DNA of 64,000 bases. Origin: Paenibacillus sp. G2S3 (GTDB taxonomy: Bacteria; Bacillota; Bacilli; Paenibacillales; Paenibacillaceae). Below are positions 25,736 to 34,235 of this stretch, one piece after another. The notes beneath the pieces are model-generated. The model searched no databases, had not been told where the DNA came from, and saw nothing but the letters and a program-made list of their open reading frames with translations. Numbering within the stretch: the stretch's first letter is position 1; each line of letters begins with the position of its first letter. The DNA lies in the NCBI RefSeq assembly GCF_030123105.1, contig NZ_CP126095.1, forward strand, positions 4,712,001-4,776,000, given 5' to 3'. The translations under genes were made by a program, and so were the position numbers.

Positions 25736-27739
25736 TTATTTGTTAATATTATCATAATTGGAATTAAATTCACATCTTATATTATTCGTTGTGGGAACAT
25801 CAAGCAGTTCGATATGAGTCAGCATATTGTGAGTGTATATTTTGGTGTATATACGATAAAAGAGGACTTGTAATAAAAGATACGCTCCGCCTACCAACAA
25901 ACAAAACCACATCGGCTCCAGAGCTGCAGACATCTCAAACCTTGAAGAACTAACAACATACACAGTGGCTAGCGCAATCCCTAACACATAAGGGAGAAAA
26001 AACAACACTTTTAAAGGGCCGCCTATAATGCGAGCTACGTCCTTAGAAGTAATTCCAATCTTATTTAGCTTCCTGAATTTGATCTTCTCACGCTCTAAAT
26101 CGGTCTGGATGCTGAAATGAAGTACTACACCAGAAGCAGCAAAAAATATTAGACCAACAAATGTAATGACGAAGATTCCGAATCGACCGGACTCCTGCAA
26201 CTGTAAATACTCACTAATTCTAGATTTCGTGGAGAATACGAGGGCCTCGTGCCGATCATTATCATACCAAGACTTCGTATTGTCCTTATTATATTTGGCT
26301 AAAGCCGTATTTAGCTTAGCATCTATATCTGCTGTCTTTTTCCAATCCTTGAAATTCAAGAGCTGAAGCTGCCCGATTGCATCCATATTCTCCGCTTTTA
26401 GTGCTGTATAATCATCTTCGTTCAATATGACATGAAGACCATTCATGAGATTCGGTACAGGATTAAATACCATTTTAAATACTTGACCTTGTGAGTACAG
26501 CGTATGAGCCCCGGAAGAAAGCTTCATTTCGAAGGTGGGCATCTCCGGTCTTTGATTCTTCCTTTCTTCTCCTCGAGCAACTAAGGCAAGATTAAGAAAG
26601 TGATCTTTCTCCACATGATAATCACTCCCAATTAATGAGTTGATATTCTGGTCCAAAAATACTTTGAAATAGAATAAGTCAATATATTCAAGCTTTTGGT
26701 GTGAAATCAGCGGTGTAGCACCATGATCCGTGATCTCGCTGAGTGTCTCAGATGGAAGGCTATTTTTCCCGAATACTTCTGCATAGGCAATATCATAAGG
26801 GTTGTTTTTTACAGGAATATTCTCAGCATCCCAGGTAATATAAAAGATAATGCCACTTAGAAAAACCGTAATGAAGACGAGGAACGTGATGAGAGAAAGC
26901 ACTATTTTGGAGCGCCCAAGCGTATAGTTCAAATCGGAGCTAAACATTAAATGCTTATGATAAGCTTTCGTAGATCGCGAAAAGATGAGTTTCATCCAGT
27001 CACCAAGACCGGACAGCAGCAAATAGACACCCACCATACTTACTCCCAGATTGATCAACATCATACGGGCATCATCTGGACTGTAATTTGTAATCATATC
27101 ATAAACGGAGATCCCCAGTAATACGACTCCGATGATCCCTGTGATTTTACCATGAAGAAGGCTACGTTCTGCGGTTCTGGATTCTTTTAGAAGGCGTACA
27201 ATGCTGTATCTCAGCGTTAATAATAAATGGATTCCAATCACAGCTATGTAAATAATCCCGAAAAATTTAATGGTATACAGATAACTATCCAACGTAAGTG
27301 AAAAAGAACTATCCCCTATATTAACAAACAACGAGATGATGATGAAGAAAAGACCGGAGAAAACCGTCCCTGCACCTAAACCCGTGAGAATCGAAGCTAA
27401 TGCAATCAAGCTATTTTCTAATAAAATGATTTTACGGATATTGTGACTCGTCATTCCTAGAACCATTAACAGCCCAAAGTCGCTTTTTCTAAATTTCAAA
27501 AAGGCCATTTGCGCATATACAATAAATAGAACAGCAAACACTCTCATAACTAAGAAAGGAGCATATAAATTACCAGACACCATTCCATTTACTTGATAGG
27601 GGTCATTAAAATCAGGGTTCGTGTACAGGGAGTAAAAGGCGAAAAAGACCATAATCGTAAAGCTGCTGCATAGGAAAAATAACAAATACCTTCTAAGATT
27701 CGCCTTGAAAATCTGAATAGCCATTCTCCTAAAGGTCAT
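25736..27739 (-). CDS. BceB-like ABC permease (FtsX domains)
   Basis: A 667-residue permease with about ten transmembrane segments. Two FtsX domains flank a large extracellular region (roughly residues 310-510) typical of BceB-type antimicrobial-peptide sensing and detoxification permeases. The ATG is chosen because GGAGGGAGAAG lies directly before it; the start overlaps the end of the ATPase gene by about 11 bases. Family knowledge: BceAB transporters protect against cell-wall-active peptides such as bacitracin and normally signal to an adjacent BceRS two-component system. None is adjacent here. Confidence 0.85.
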   Translation of the reverse strand: MTFRRMAIQIFKANLRRYLLFFLCSSFTIMVFFAFYSLYTNPDFNDPYQVNGMVSGNLYAPFLVMRVFAVLFIVYAQMAFLKFRKSDFGLLMVLGMTSHNIRKIILLENSLIALASILTGLGAGTVFSGLFFIIISLFVNIGDSSFSLTLDSYLYTIKFFGIIYIAVIGIHLLLTLRYSIVRLLKESRTAERSLLHGKITGIIGVVLLGISVYDMITNYSPDDARMMLINLGVSMVGVYLLLSGLGDWMKLIFSRSTKAYHKHLMFSSDLNYTLGRSKIVLSLITFLVFITVFLSGIIFYITWDAENIPVKNNPYDIAYAEVFGKNSLPSETLSEITDHGATPLISHQKLEYIDLFYFKVFLDQNINSLIGSDYHVEKDHFLNLALVARGEERKNQRPEMPTFEMKLSSGAHTLYSQGQVFKMVFNPVPNLMNGLHVILNEDDYTALKAENMDAIGQLQLLNFKDWKKTADIDAKLNTALAKYNKDNTKSWYDNDRHEALVFSTKSRISEYLQLQESGRFGIFVITFVGLIFFAASGVVLHFSIQTDLEREKIKFRKLNKIGITSKDVARIIGGPLKVLFFLPYVLGIALATVYVVSSSRFEMSAALEPMWFCLLVGGAYLLLQVLFYRIYTKIYTHNMLTHIELLDVPTTNNIRCEFNSNYDNINK

Positions 27740-28496
27740 CTTCTCTCCCTCCAATGAAGGCCAGACTCTCCAGAATCCTATCAAAAAATGCTCTCCGTTC
27801 ATTATTATCCCTAGTAATCTCTAATAGAGCCTTCCCATCCTTGATAAAAAGTACGCGATTACAATAGCTGGCCGCAAAAGGATCATGTGTGACCATCACA
27901 ATTGTTGCTCCTTTCAGAGCATTCAGTTTGGCAAAGGTCTTCATCACTATACTTGAGGATTTGGAATCCAAATTCCCCGTTGGCTCATCCGCAAAGATCA
28001 CCTCCGGATCATTAATAATCGCTCTGCTAATCGCCGCTCGTTGTTGCTGTCCTCCTGAAACCATATACGGATACTTGTCCATCACCTCACCCAGATCAAA
28101 GAGTAATAACGCCTCATCTGTCTTGGTATTGATATCGTCTACCTCTTGGTCATCCAGAACCATGGGCACCATTATATTTTCCCGTAGGGTCAGGCTATCC
28201 AGCAGATTATAATCTTGAAAAACGAACCCTATTCGCTGCCTGCGAAACAGTGCAAGCTCGTTCTTAGACATCTCGCTTATACTAATCTCTGCAATCCGGA
28301 CTCCCCCCCTATATTCCGTGTCGATCCCGCTAAGGATATTCAGCAGTGTCGTTTTACCACTCCCTGAAGGCCCCATAATCGCCACAAACTCCCCGCTGTC
28401 CACACTCAGGCTTATCCCGTTTAACGCCTGAAATACATTTGTTTTGCCCTTGCCTTTATATTCTTTTGAGAGATTCTCTACCTCTAGAATAGGCAT
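27729..28496 (-). CDS. BceA-like ABC ATPase
   Basis: A 255-residue ATPase. Walker A GPSGSGKTT, Q-loop FVFQDYNLLDSLT, signature VSGGQQQRAAISRA, Walker B VIFADEPTGNLDS and switch His in MVTHDPFAA place it in the MacB/LolD/BceA group. The longer frame starts twelve codons earlier, but AAGGGGA is ten bases before the ATG chosen. It energises the overlapping permease. No regulator or kinase gene lies next to this operon. Confidence 0.88.
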   Translation of the reverse strand: MPILEVENLSKEYKGKGKTNVFQALNGISLSVDSGEFVAIMGPSGSGKTTLLNILSGIDTEYRGGVRIAEISISEMSKNELALFRRQRIGFVFQDYNLLDSLTLRENIMVPMVLDDQEVDDINTKTDEALLLFDLGEVMDKYPYMVSGGQQQRAAISRAIINDPEVIFADEPTGNLDSKSSSIVMKTFAKLNALKGATIVMVTHDPFAASYCNRVLFIKDGKALLEITRDNNERRAFFDRILESLAFIGGREDDL

Positions 28497-28605
28497 GCTC
28501 GCACCGTCCCCTTCATCGCTTGCGATTAACATTAAATGGAATTAAACTATTCCTGTATATACTATAAAACTATGTGAAGAGAACGGTTGTTAGATTACTC
28601 ACAGA

Positions 28606-28641
28606 GCAAAAAAACACATGGATGTATGATCGCATGTGTTT
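28606..28641 (-). terminator. Terminator of the NADAR gene
   Basis: On the minus strand AAACACATG pairs with CATGTGTTT, followed by TTTTGC. It lies just past the stop codon. Confidence 0.75.
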
Positions 28642-28655
28642 AGGTGGTTATTTTA

Positions 28656-29096
28656 TTATTCACCTGATTCAAGAGTCGAACGGACTTCCATCAATATTTT
28701 CCCAAGTACGTTTTTTCCGGTACCTTTTGTACCACATCCCCAATAATAATCCCCCGTTGTTTCTTCAATGATTTCCTCAGGTGATGTAGAGATTAGAATC
28801 TCCCGAATATCTGGATGGGTCTGAAACTTTTGGAGGACAGCTTTTTTCATTACTTCATCCTTTACCTCTTCCCAGTCTGATCTTAATGGTTTATCCCGAT
28901 CACGACCCATGTTCGCTGCATCCATAGGTGATTCTACTACTCGTATCTCTTCTTCATAGATACTACCTACAAACTTCTGAGCTTGAAAGTAGTGCTCGCT
29001 TGTGGGCCAATATTTCCCATCCAACTCAAATCCGTGCTTTGAGAAATTTGAAAAACAACCATACTTATCATTAACTTTATAGAATCTAATTGTCAT
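28656..29096 (-). CDS. NADAR-family (YbiA-like) N-glycosidase
   Basis: A 146-residue protein with the whole NADAR pattern: GCFSNFS near residue 13, YWPTSEHYFQAQKF near 29-42, KAVLQKFQTHPDIREIL near 85-100, and YYWGCGTKGTGKNVLGKILM near the end. YbiA-type members cleave N-glycosidic bonds of reactive riboflavin-pathway intermediates; other members remove ADP-ribose or act in phage defence. The conserved Glu in SEHYFQ and the Trp-Gly pair support an active enzyme. The gene stands alone with its own terminator. The riboflavin link fits the FMN riboswitch elsewhere in the window, but they are 23 kb apart. Confidence 0.85.
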   Translation of the reverse strand: MTIRFYKVNDKYGCFSNFSKHGFELDGKYWPTSEHYFQAQKFVGSIYEEEIRVVESPMDAANMGRDRDKPLRSDWEEVKDEVMKKAVLQKFQTHPDIREILISTSPEEIIEETTGDYYWGCGTKGTGKNVLGKILMEVRSTLESGE

Positions 29097-29167
29097 AGTA
29101 AATCATTCCTTTCTATAGAAACGTTTATGATATTCTACTATACCATCAGACTGTTCAATTCACCTTA

Positions 29168-29800
29168 TCATTTCCGCTCCCGCAAGAAACAAAGACAAAC
29201 GAAACCAATAAAGGCAAGCCCACCGATAGCTGCTAAGGAATTGGAAAACGCCCTTACATAATCCGATAAATCTGCTTCCAAAAGAGAATGTTTCAACGAA
29301 GTGGAGAACAAAATACCGATTAGAGCCACCCCTAACGAGTTTGCTAAATACATAAATGTAGTGATCAGACCTGATCCTGTGCCCGTAATCCTTGCTGGTA
29401 CTGAACTGAGCGTGACGTTGACTAATGGTGTAGTAGCCATGCCGAGACCGAAGCCATATATCAATAATATTAAAATATTTCGTGCGCCCAGCAGATGCGT
29501 CGCATCCACATTTAGCTCCCATATAAGCAGTAGACTACAGCATCCCATCATCAGTGCACCTATTTTAAGTACATTCATACTCCATCTTCTGACCATTCGA
29601 GACGATATCAGGGAAGTCAGAAAAAAGCCTATACCTATAGCCAAAAAAACCAAACTCGTATCTTGAACATTATAGTGCAAGCCAAATTGCATATAGTAGC
29701 TTAAAACAAAAAAGAAGGAGAACATACCTAGATAAAGGACAAGCACAGTCGCCAGACCTACACTAAATGTTCGATGTCTGAAAATAGATAGGTCGACTCC
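29168..29800 (-). pseudogene. C-terminal remnant of an MFS transporter
   Basis: The frame encodes about 210 residues matching the C-terminal half of a 14-helix MFS drug or siderophore exporter (DLSIFRHRTFSVGLATVLVL, GFGLGMATTPLVNVTLSSVPA, GTGSGLITTFMYLANSLGVALIG). No N-terminal half exists. The frame's upstream end is coding sequence of the truncated AraC gene read in another frame. The gene is therefore a deletion remnant and very unlikely to make a working transporter. Its family often sits beside a Fur-controlled AraC regulator and exports a siderophore. Confidence 0.75.
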
Positions 29801-30405
29801 CCAAATAAAGCGATAAATTCCAGCGCTTTGCTCTCCATATATAATCGTCTCAATGTTCCATGATAAGTACAATGGATCATTTCAGAGACACATTTTCGAA
29901 TCGCCGCTGTGTCAGGATAACGATTAATATTTCCACGATGATGTTTAAGCCAGCTCTCCATCTGTTTTTTCTCCGCTAGATCTCCCGCATAATACAGCAG
30001 TTCGCTAGGAGCTAGCCGTATTTCTAACAATTGATTGGGGACACCAGCTTTTTTCTCTTCATACACCTGAACATCCTCTAAAAAAAGAACATTGCCTGTT
30101 TGTTTCTCCGTGTAACTTTTCTTGCCGTTCCATTCGCAATAGATTTCTCCACTCACGTTATAGCTTAGTTCGAACAACGGACAAGCTTCCTGAATATAGA
30201 GCTTCATATCTTGTTCGTATGTTATATCCGTATACATGATCTCCATACCTGGACGAATCTGCGTACGTGTAATGCTTCCCTGACCGATATGCGAGGGTAT
30301 GGTTAGACGTTGTTCCCACTGATTATGCTCAACATGCCCTTCTATCCGCTCTGTAAATTGTTCAAAAAGATCATGAATCTCCAAATTCAATATTTTTAAA
30401 GCCAT
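29801..30405 (-). pseudogene. AraC (PchR-like) regulator, truncated before the DNA-binding domain
   Basis: About 200 residues of the N-terminal ligand domain of a PchR-like regulator (FELSYNVSGEIYCEWNGKK, LLEIRLAPSELLYYAGD, LRRLYMESKALEFIAL). The helix-turn-helix domains that should follow are missing: after ALEFIAL the frame enters MFS sequence in a different frame and stops at 29758. AAGGAGAGG lies six bases before the ATG, and a near-perfect Fur box lies upstream, so the 5' end is intact and the loss looks recent. The junction is within about 29795-29810. Confidence 0.75.
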
Positions 30406-30451
30406 TGAAAGCCTCTCCTTCTTCGCCAATACAAATAAAGCCATTCACAAC

Positions 30452-30476
30452 TCAAATGATAATCGTTATCATTTGA
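30452..30476 (-). promoter_or_regulatory. Fur box upstream of the truncated AraC gene
   Basis: Arms TCAAATGATAA and TTATCATTTGA are perfect complements around TCG. The core TGATAATCGTTATCA differs from the 7-1-7 Fur consensus at one position. It starts about 50 bases before the ATG. Confidence 0.82.
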
Positions 30477-30547
30477 AAGTGTCAACATGGAATAGATCTA
30501 TAGGAAATTCATCCCCACTTGGGATGAAACCCTAAGCTAAGCTTACA

Positions 30548-30583
30548 TAAAAAAGCGTTGGTGGATTTTCCTCCTACCAACGC
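30548..30583 (-). terminator. Terminator of the MCP/CheB-like operon
   Basis: On the minus strand GCGTTGGTAGG pairs with CCACCAACGC, followed by TTTTTT. It lies about 25 bases past the CheB-like stop codon. Confidence 0.85.
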
Positions 30584-30603
30584 CTATGGTAATGATTAAT
30601 TCA

Positions 30604-31689
30604 TCAAATTTGTTCGTCCAACAACCCCGTAACCTCCATAATCTTCGAGGCTAACAAAAACGAAGGAACTTCATAATCCACGCACCCGAGCTCAACAGCC
30701 GCTTCCGGCATTTCATTTACAATAGAAGTCTCTTGCGATTCTACAAGGGTAGATTGGGCGCCAGCTTGTTTGGCACTCAGCATGCCTCTCGCTCCATCGT
30801 TACCTATTCCGGTCATCAGTATCAGATGCTGCTTCATGCTTTTTAATCCAGAGATAGAATCGAACAATACATCAATTGATGGACGGTATCCGTTCACTGG
30901 TGCTTTCCTGTGTAGTTTAATTCTACATTCATGCCCTTGCTGAACTACGGTCATATGACAATTACCAGGTGCGATATATGCCGTTCCGCCGAGCACCAAC
31001 TGATCATCCTTCGCCTCCACCACCCGTACACTTGAGAATCGATTCAATCGTTCTGCTAATGCTTTCGTGTACTTGGACGGCATATGCTGAACGATCAACA
31101 AAGGGTATGGGAAGTCCGCCGGGAGCGAGCTAATTGCAATTTCTAGCGCCTTCGGGCCACCTACTCCACATCCTATGGCCACAATTTGATCCAATTTCTC
31201 CAAATATCCGATCTTAAAATTATCTTCTGCCTGTTGTCCTGCAATTACTTTGGAGACAGTTATATTGTTAAGAATGAGGGTTCTCAATGGAATTTGGGCA
31301 GCTTGTTTAATTTTGAATATTAACTCGTCTTTTATTTGGGATAGATCAGTTCCATAGCACTGAGTTGGCTTAGGAATAAAATCCACGGCTCCGTTCTGTA
31401 GACCTGTGATTGTTGCTGATATTCCATCCTTCGTCTCTGAGCTTAAGATAAGGATAGGGGTGGGACGCAGTGACATAATGCTAGAGATTGCTACTAAACT
31501 ATTCAATTCCGGTACTTCTATATCTATCGTCACGACATCGGGCCTGAGTTCTTGAACCATGCTAACCGCTTCGGATGCATTTCGAGCTGCTCCAATGACC
31601 TCGATAATTGAATCCTCCACAATAAGGTTCGAGATCTGTTTACGCATCATTACTGAAGTAGCTACAACGAGCACCTTTAACTTTTGCAC
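30604..31689 (-). CDS. CheB-like protein lacking the catalytic serine and receiver acidic pair
   Basis: A 361-residue receiver-methylesterase protein. The start is a GTG five bases after AGGAGAGGAG. In the receiver domain the phosphate-accepting Asp (D56, TIDIEVP) and Lys107 remain, but the acidic pair is Ala10-Thr11 (VVATSVMM where CheB has VDDS). In the methylesterase domain the family motif GASTGG reads GCGVGG, so the nucleophilic Ser is Gly175; the His (H202, QHMP) and Asp (D298, GNDGA) are kept. The protein should therefore be unable to hydrolyse glutamyl methyl esters and may not be phosphorylated normally. It probably acts as a binding or decoy protein. It lies 41 bases after the MCP gene in one operon. 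No CheR or CheA is nearby. Confidence 0.87.
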   Translation of the reverse strand: MQKLKVLVVATSVMMRKQISNLIVEDSIIEVIGAARNASEAVSMVQELRPDVVTIDIEVPELNSLVAISSIMSLRPTPILILSSETKDGISATITGLQNGAVDFIPKPTQCYGTDLSQIKDELIFKIKQAAQIPLRTLILNNITVSKVIAGQQAEDNFKIGYLEKLDQIVAIGCGVGGPKALEIAISSLPADFPYPLLIVQHMPSKYTKALAERLNRFSSVRVVEAKDDQLVLGGTAYIAPGNCHMTVVQQGHECRIKLHRKAPVNGYRPSIDVLFDSISGLKSMKQHLILMTGIGNDGARGMLSAKQAGAQSTLVESQETSIVNEMPEAAVELGCVDYEVPSFLLASKIMEVTGLLDEQI

Positions 31690-31730
31690 TACTTCTCCTC
31701 TCCTATCAATGATGATCCCCATGACACTGT

Positions 31731-33329
31731 TTATTTAACTTTAAAAATAGATACGAGTGCATTTAGTTCCTCCGCAAGCTGTGCTAATGCATTTGCCGTC
31801 GTTGCCGTTTCACTACTGCTTGCCGCCATTTCTTCCGTTGCTGCCGATATACTCTCGATCGAGTACATCACCTCTGATGACTGTGCGGCTTGTTCTTCAC
31901 TGGCAGCAGCGATTTCTGTTACTTTATGCGCGGTATCATTCACCATAGAGAGAATATGATCAAAGGCTTCCCCATTTTTTTGTGAAAAAGATACGCCTTC
32001 GACTACAGCCTTCACGCTATGCTGCGTATTCTTCTGCATTTCTTTAATAATGTCCGTGACTTGCTTAGTAGCCTCACTGCTACGCTCGGCTAGCTTTCTT
32101 ACTTCATTCGCTACAACGGCAAAACCTCGACCCTGTTCACCGGCACGAGCGGCTTCTATAGCTGCGTTAAGAGCCAGCAGATTGGTCTGTTTTGCAATAT
32201 CATCAATGACCGCAATGATCTCGCCAATTTTATCTGAGCCTTCTTCTAGTCTAGACATTTGGTTGTTAAGTAACGTCATCCCTTGAATGGAGTCAGTAAC
32301 CACCGCACCTCCATCCTGAGCAATACGCATCGTATGATCTGACAGCTCTGAGGCTTGCTCTGCACTCTGAGCTACGGAATTAATCGCTTCAGACAATTCT
32401 CGGAACAACTCATTCATCGTTTGTGCTGCAGTAGCTTGACTCATACTGCCGCTTGCCACTTCCTCTGTACTAGCTGATATCTGCTGCGCGGCTGCCGAGA
32501 CACTTTCCGCAGAGGATAAAATACCTCCCACAGTATGTCTTAAGTTCAGAACCATTTCGTTCACAGAATTCGCGAGTTTTCCGATCTCATCCTTGGAATT
32601 CAGATTTGAAGTTTCGCTTAAGTCTCCATTAGCTACTTTACCTAACAGGCGCATCACTTGATTTAAAGGCCGTGCGATAATTTGCGAGATTAGATAACCA
32701 AAACCCACACTGATCAAAAGTGCAATAATAGTAATGCTAAAAGTAATCAACCGAGAGGATTGATATAATTCATTGGCATAATCACTGGATCCCTGTGCCT
32801 GCTTCATGTTGATGTTAATTAGACCTTGCAGAAAATCTGTCATCTCCGTAGTAGCCAGCTGTAAATCTCCTGTTAGCAAATAATTCGTATATTCTTCATT
32901 ACTGATGATTTTCTTATCCAATTCAATCGCATGATCCACGCTAGTGGTATACCGTTTCCAGATTTCTGGATAATCCTTCATCTTCTCTAATTCTTCTTCT
33001 CTCAATTTTGTCTTATTATATTTACTCATGATGTCTTCAATGCTCTGAACGTTTTTATGTATTTTATCTCGATATTCTTTTTTCTTCACCTCGGTTTTGG
33101 CCATCGTATTTATATCCCGGATGTTTATTCTATTCGTTAAAAAAAGTTCATTCGCTTCACCGAGATAGGCAATCGGTGTTAAGCGATTATTATACATATC
33201 CTCGATAGACTCGTCCATCTTACTCAAATTGCTTATTCCATAGAATCCTACAAAGCATAAAATGACTGATACCAACACAAATGCTGAGATTAGCTTCACT
33301 GCTGTCCTCAAATTATAAAACCATTTCAT
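31731..33329 (-). CDS. Methyl-accepting chemotaxis protein
   Basis: A 532-residue receptor. AGAAGG lies five bases before the ATG. Transmembrane segment 1 (residues 10-30), a four-helix-bundle extracellular sensor of about 160 residues, transmembrane segment 2 (near 185-205), a HAMP domain ([20 protein letters not shown]), then a long cytoplasmic signalling hairpin whose tip [29 protein letters not shown] is conserved (20 of these residues suffice to bind CheW and CheA). Ala/Ser-Glu pairs offer methylation sites. Its promoter carries ComA-like boxes, and the upstream gene encodes a ComA-like regulator. The ligand is unknown. Confidence 0.92.
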   Translation of the reverse strand: MKWFYNLRTAVKLISAFVLVSVILCFVGFYGISNLSKMDESIEDMYNNRLTPIAYLGEANELFLTNRINIRDINTMAKTEVKKKEYRDKIHKNVQSIEDIMSKYNKTKLREEELEKMKDYPEIWKRYTTSVDHAIELDKKIISNEEYTNYLLTGDLQLATTEMTDFLQGLININMKQAQGSSDYANELYQSSRLITFSITIIALLISVGFGYLISQIIARPLNQVMRLLGKVANGDLSETSNLNSKDEIGKLANSVNEMVLNLRHTVGGILSSAESVSAAAQQISASTEEVASGSMSQATAAQTMNELFRELSEAINSVAQSAEQASELSDHTMRIAQDGGAVVTDSIQGMTLLNNQMSRLEEGSDKIGEIIAVIDDIAKQTNLLALNAAIEAARAGEQGRGFAVVANEVRKLAERSSEATKQVTDIIKEMQKNTQHSVKAVVEGVSFSQKNGEAFDHILSMVNDTAHKVTEIAAASEEQAAQSSEVMYSIESISAATEEMAASSSETATTANALAQLAEELNALVSIFKVK

Positions 33330-33383
33330 CCTTCTGCACCTCATTACGTTAGTCAATTTTTAGTAATTCTTAGGAACTATTTC

Positions 33384-33411
33384 ATCATAAACTGTAAGCA
33401 GAATATGGTAA
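33384..33411 (-). promoter_or_regulatory. Candidate promoter of the MCP/CheB-like operon
   Basis: On the minus strand TTACCA (33406-33411) and TATGAT (33384-33389) are 16 bases apart. The weak -35 fits an activator-dependent promoter, and the ComA-like sites lie a short distance upstream. Confidence 0.5.
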
Positions 33412-33422
33412 CCGAAAAAAAA

Positions 33423-33469
33423 CGGCGTGACCGCGCAAAATTATTGCGTAACCCCGCAAAGAAGCGCAA
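33423..33469 (-). promoter_or_regulatory. Phased array of five ComA-like half-sites
   Basis: Half-sites CGGCGT, GCGCAA, TTGCGT, CCGCAA and GCGCAA begin at 33423, 33433, 33444, 33454 and 33464, about one DNA turn apart. The central pair TTGCGT-N4-CCGCAA differs from the ComA-box consensus TTGCGG-N4-CCGCAA at one base. The array ends 12 bases from the putative -35, a classic activator position. Confidence 0.65.
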
Positions 33470-33471
33470 AA

Positions 33472-33507
33472 CAAAAATCCCGCCTCACCATCCAGTGATC
33501 GGGATTT
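33472..33507 (-). terminator. Terminator of the ComA-like regulator gene
   Basis: On the minus strand AAATCCCG pairs with CGGGATTT, followed by TTGTTTTG. It separates the kinase/regulator operon from the MCP operon, so the latter needs its own promoter. Confidence 0.75.
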
Positions 33508-33532
33508 CAATCTATAGGGTTGTTATGTATTT

Positions 33533-34195
33533 TCACAATGAATTAGTAAAATCTGATTCCTTTAATATTCCGAGACGTTTAGCTTTTATAGCCGCTTCAA
33601 TTCTAGATTTCACATTTAGCTTTTGGAACAAATTCGTTAAACTATATTCTAGAGACCGCTGACTCATAAGCACAATCTCCGCTATTTCCTTATTACTTTT
33701 TCCTTTGGCAATTTCCGTCAGCATTTCATGTTCCCTTTTACTAATCATGGAGGCTGCTTGTTCATCATTGATTTCTAATCCTTTAGGCGGTACTTTTCTT
33801 AACTGCTTGACTAAGGTCCGCGGCAGAATGACTTCCCCTCTTAATGCACAGCGTACCGCTGTAATCAACTGCTCTCTATTGGTTGTTTTTGAGATAAACC
33901 CAAAGATCCCCGATTCTATCATCAGGTTAAATTTGTTAGTAAATTCATATCCGGTGTAGATTAAGATAATCGCATCCGCGTTCATTGTTAATACTTGCTT
34001 CGCCAAATCAATCCCATTCACATCCACGATATGAAGATCAAATAACATTACGTCAAAGGAATGACTACTCACCATTTCAAGCACTTCATTCGCTGAATTA
34101 GCTAGAGTAACCTTCATGTCTCCCTCTTGCTCTAATATCATTTTAGTCCCTTCCATAACAGATGGATGATCATCCACTAACAATATTTGAATCAT
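33533..34195 (-). CDS. ComA-like NarL/FixJ response regulator
   Basis: A 220-residue regulator. The receiver domain has the VDDHPSVMEGTK motif shared with ComA, the phosphate-accepting Asp near residue 53 (LFDLHIVD), YTGYE and the Lys in ISKT. The C-terminal LuxR-type helix-turn-helix reads SKREHEMLTEIAKGKSNKEIA and SQRSLEYSLTNLFQKLNV; the RSxEYSLTxxFxKLNV block is characteristic of ComA. Family knowledge: ComA binds TTGCGG-N4-CCGCAA. Such a site lies just past this gene in front of the MCP operon. The gene follows the multi-PAS kinase by 40 bases. The frame starts 24 bases earlier with a TTG; the ATG is preferred. No comQ, comX or srf genes are present, so the competence role of ComA should not be assumed. 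Confidence 0.88.
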   Translation of the reverse strand: MIQILLVDDHPSVMEGTKMILEQEGDMKVTLANSANEVLEMVSSHSFDVMLFDLHIVDVNGIDLAKQVLTMNADAIILIYTGYEFTNKFNLMIESGIFGFISKTTNREQLITAVRCALRGEVILPRTLVKQLRKVPPKGLEINDEQAASMISKREHEMLTEIAKGKSNKEIAEIVLMSQRSLEYSLTNLFQKLNVKSRIEAAIKAKRLGILKESDFTNSL

Positions 34196-34235
34196 GCCTA
34201 TGACTACCCCTCTATCCAATTGTTATGCCGCATGA

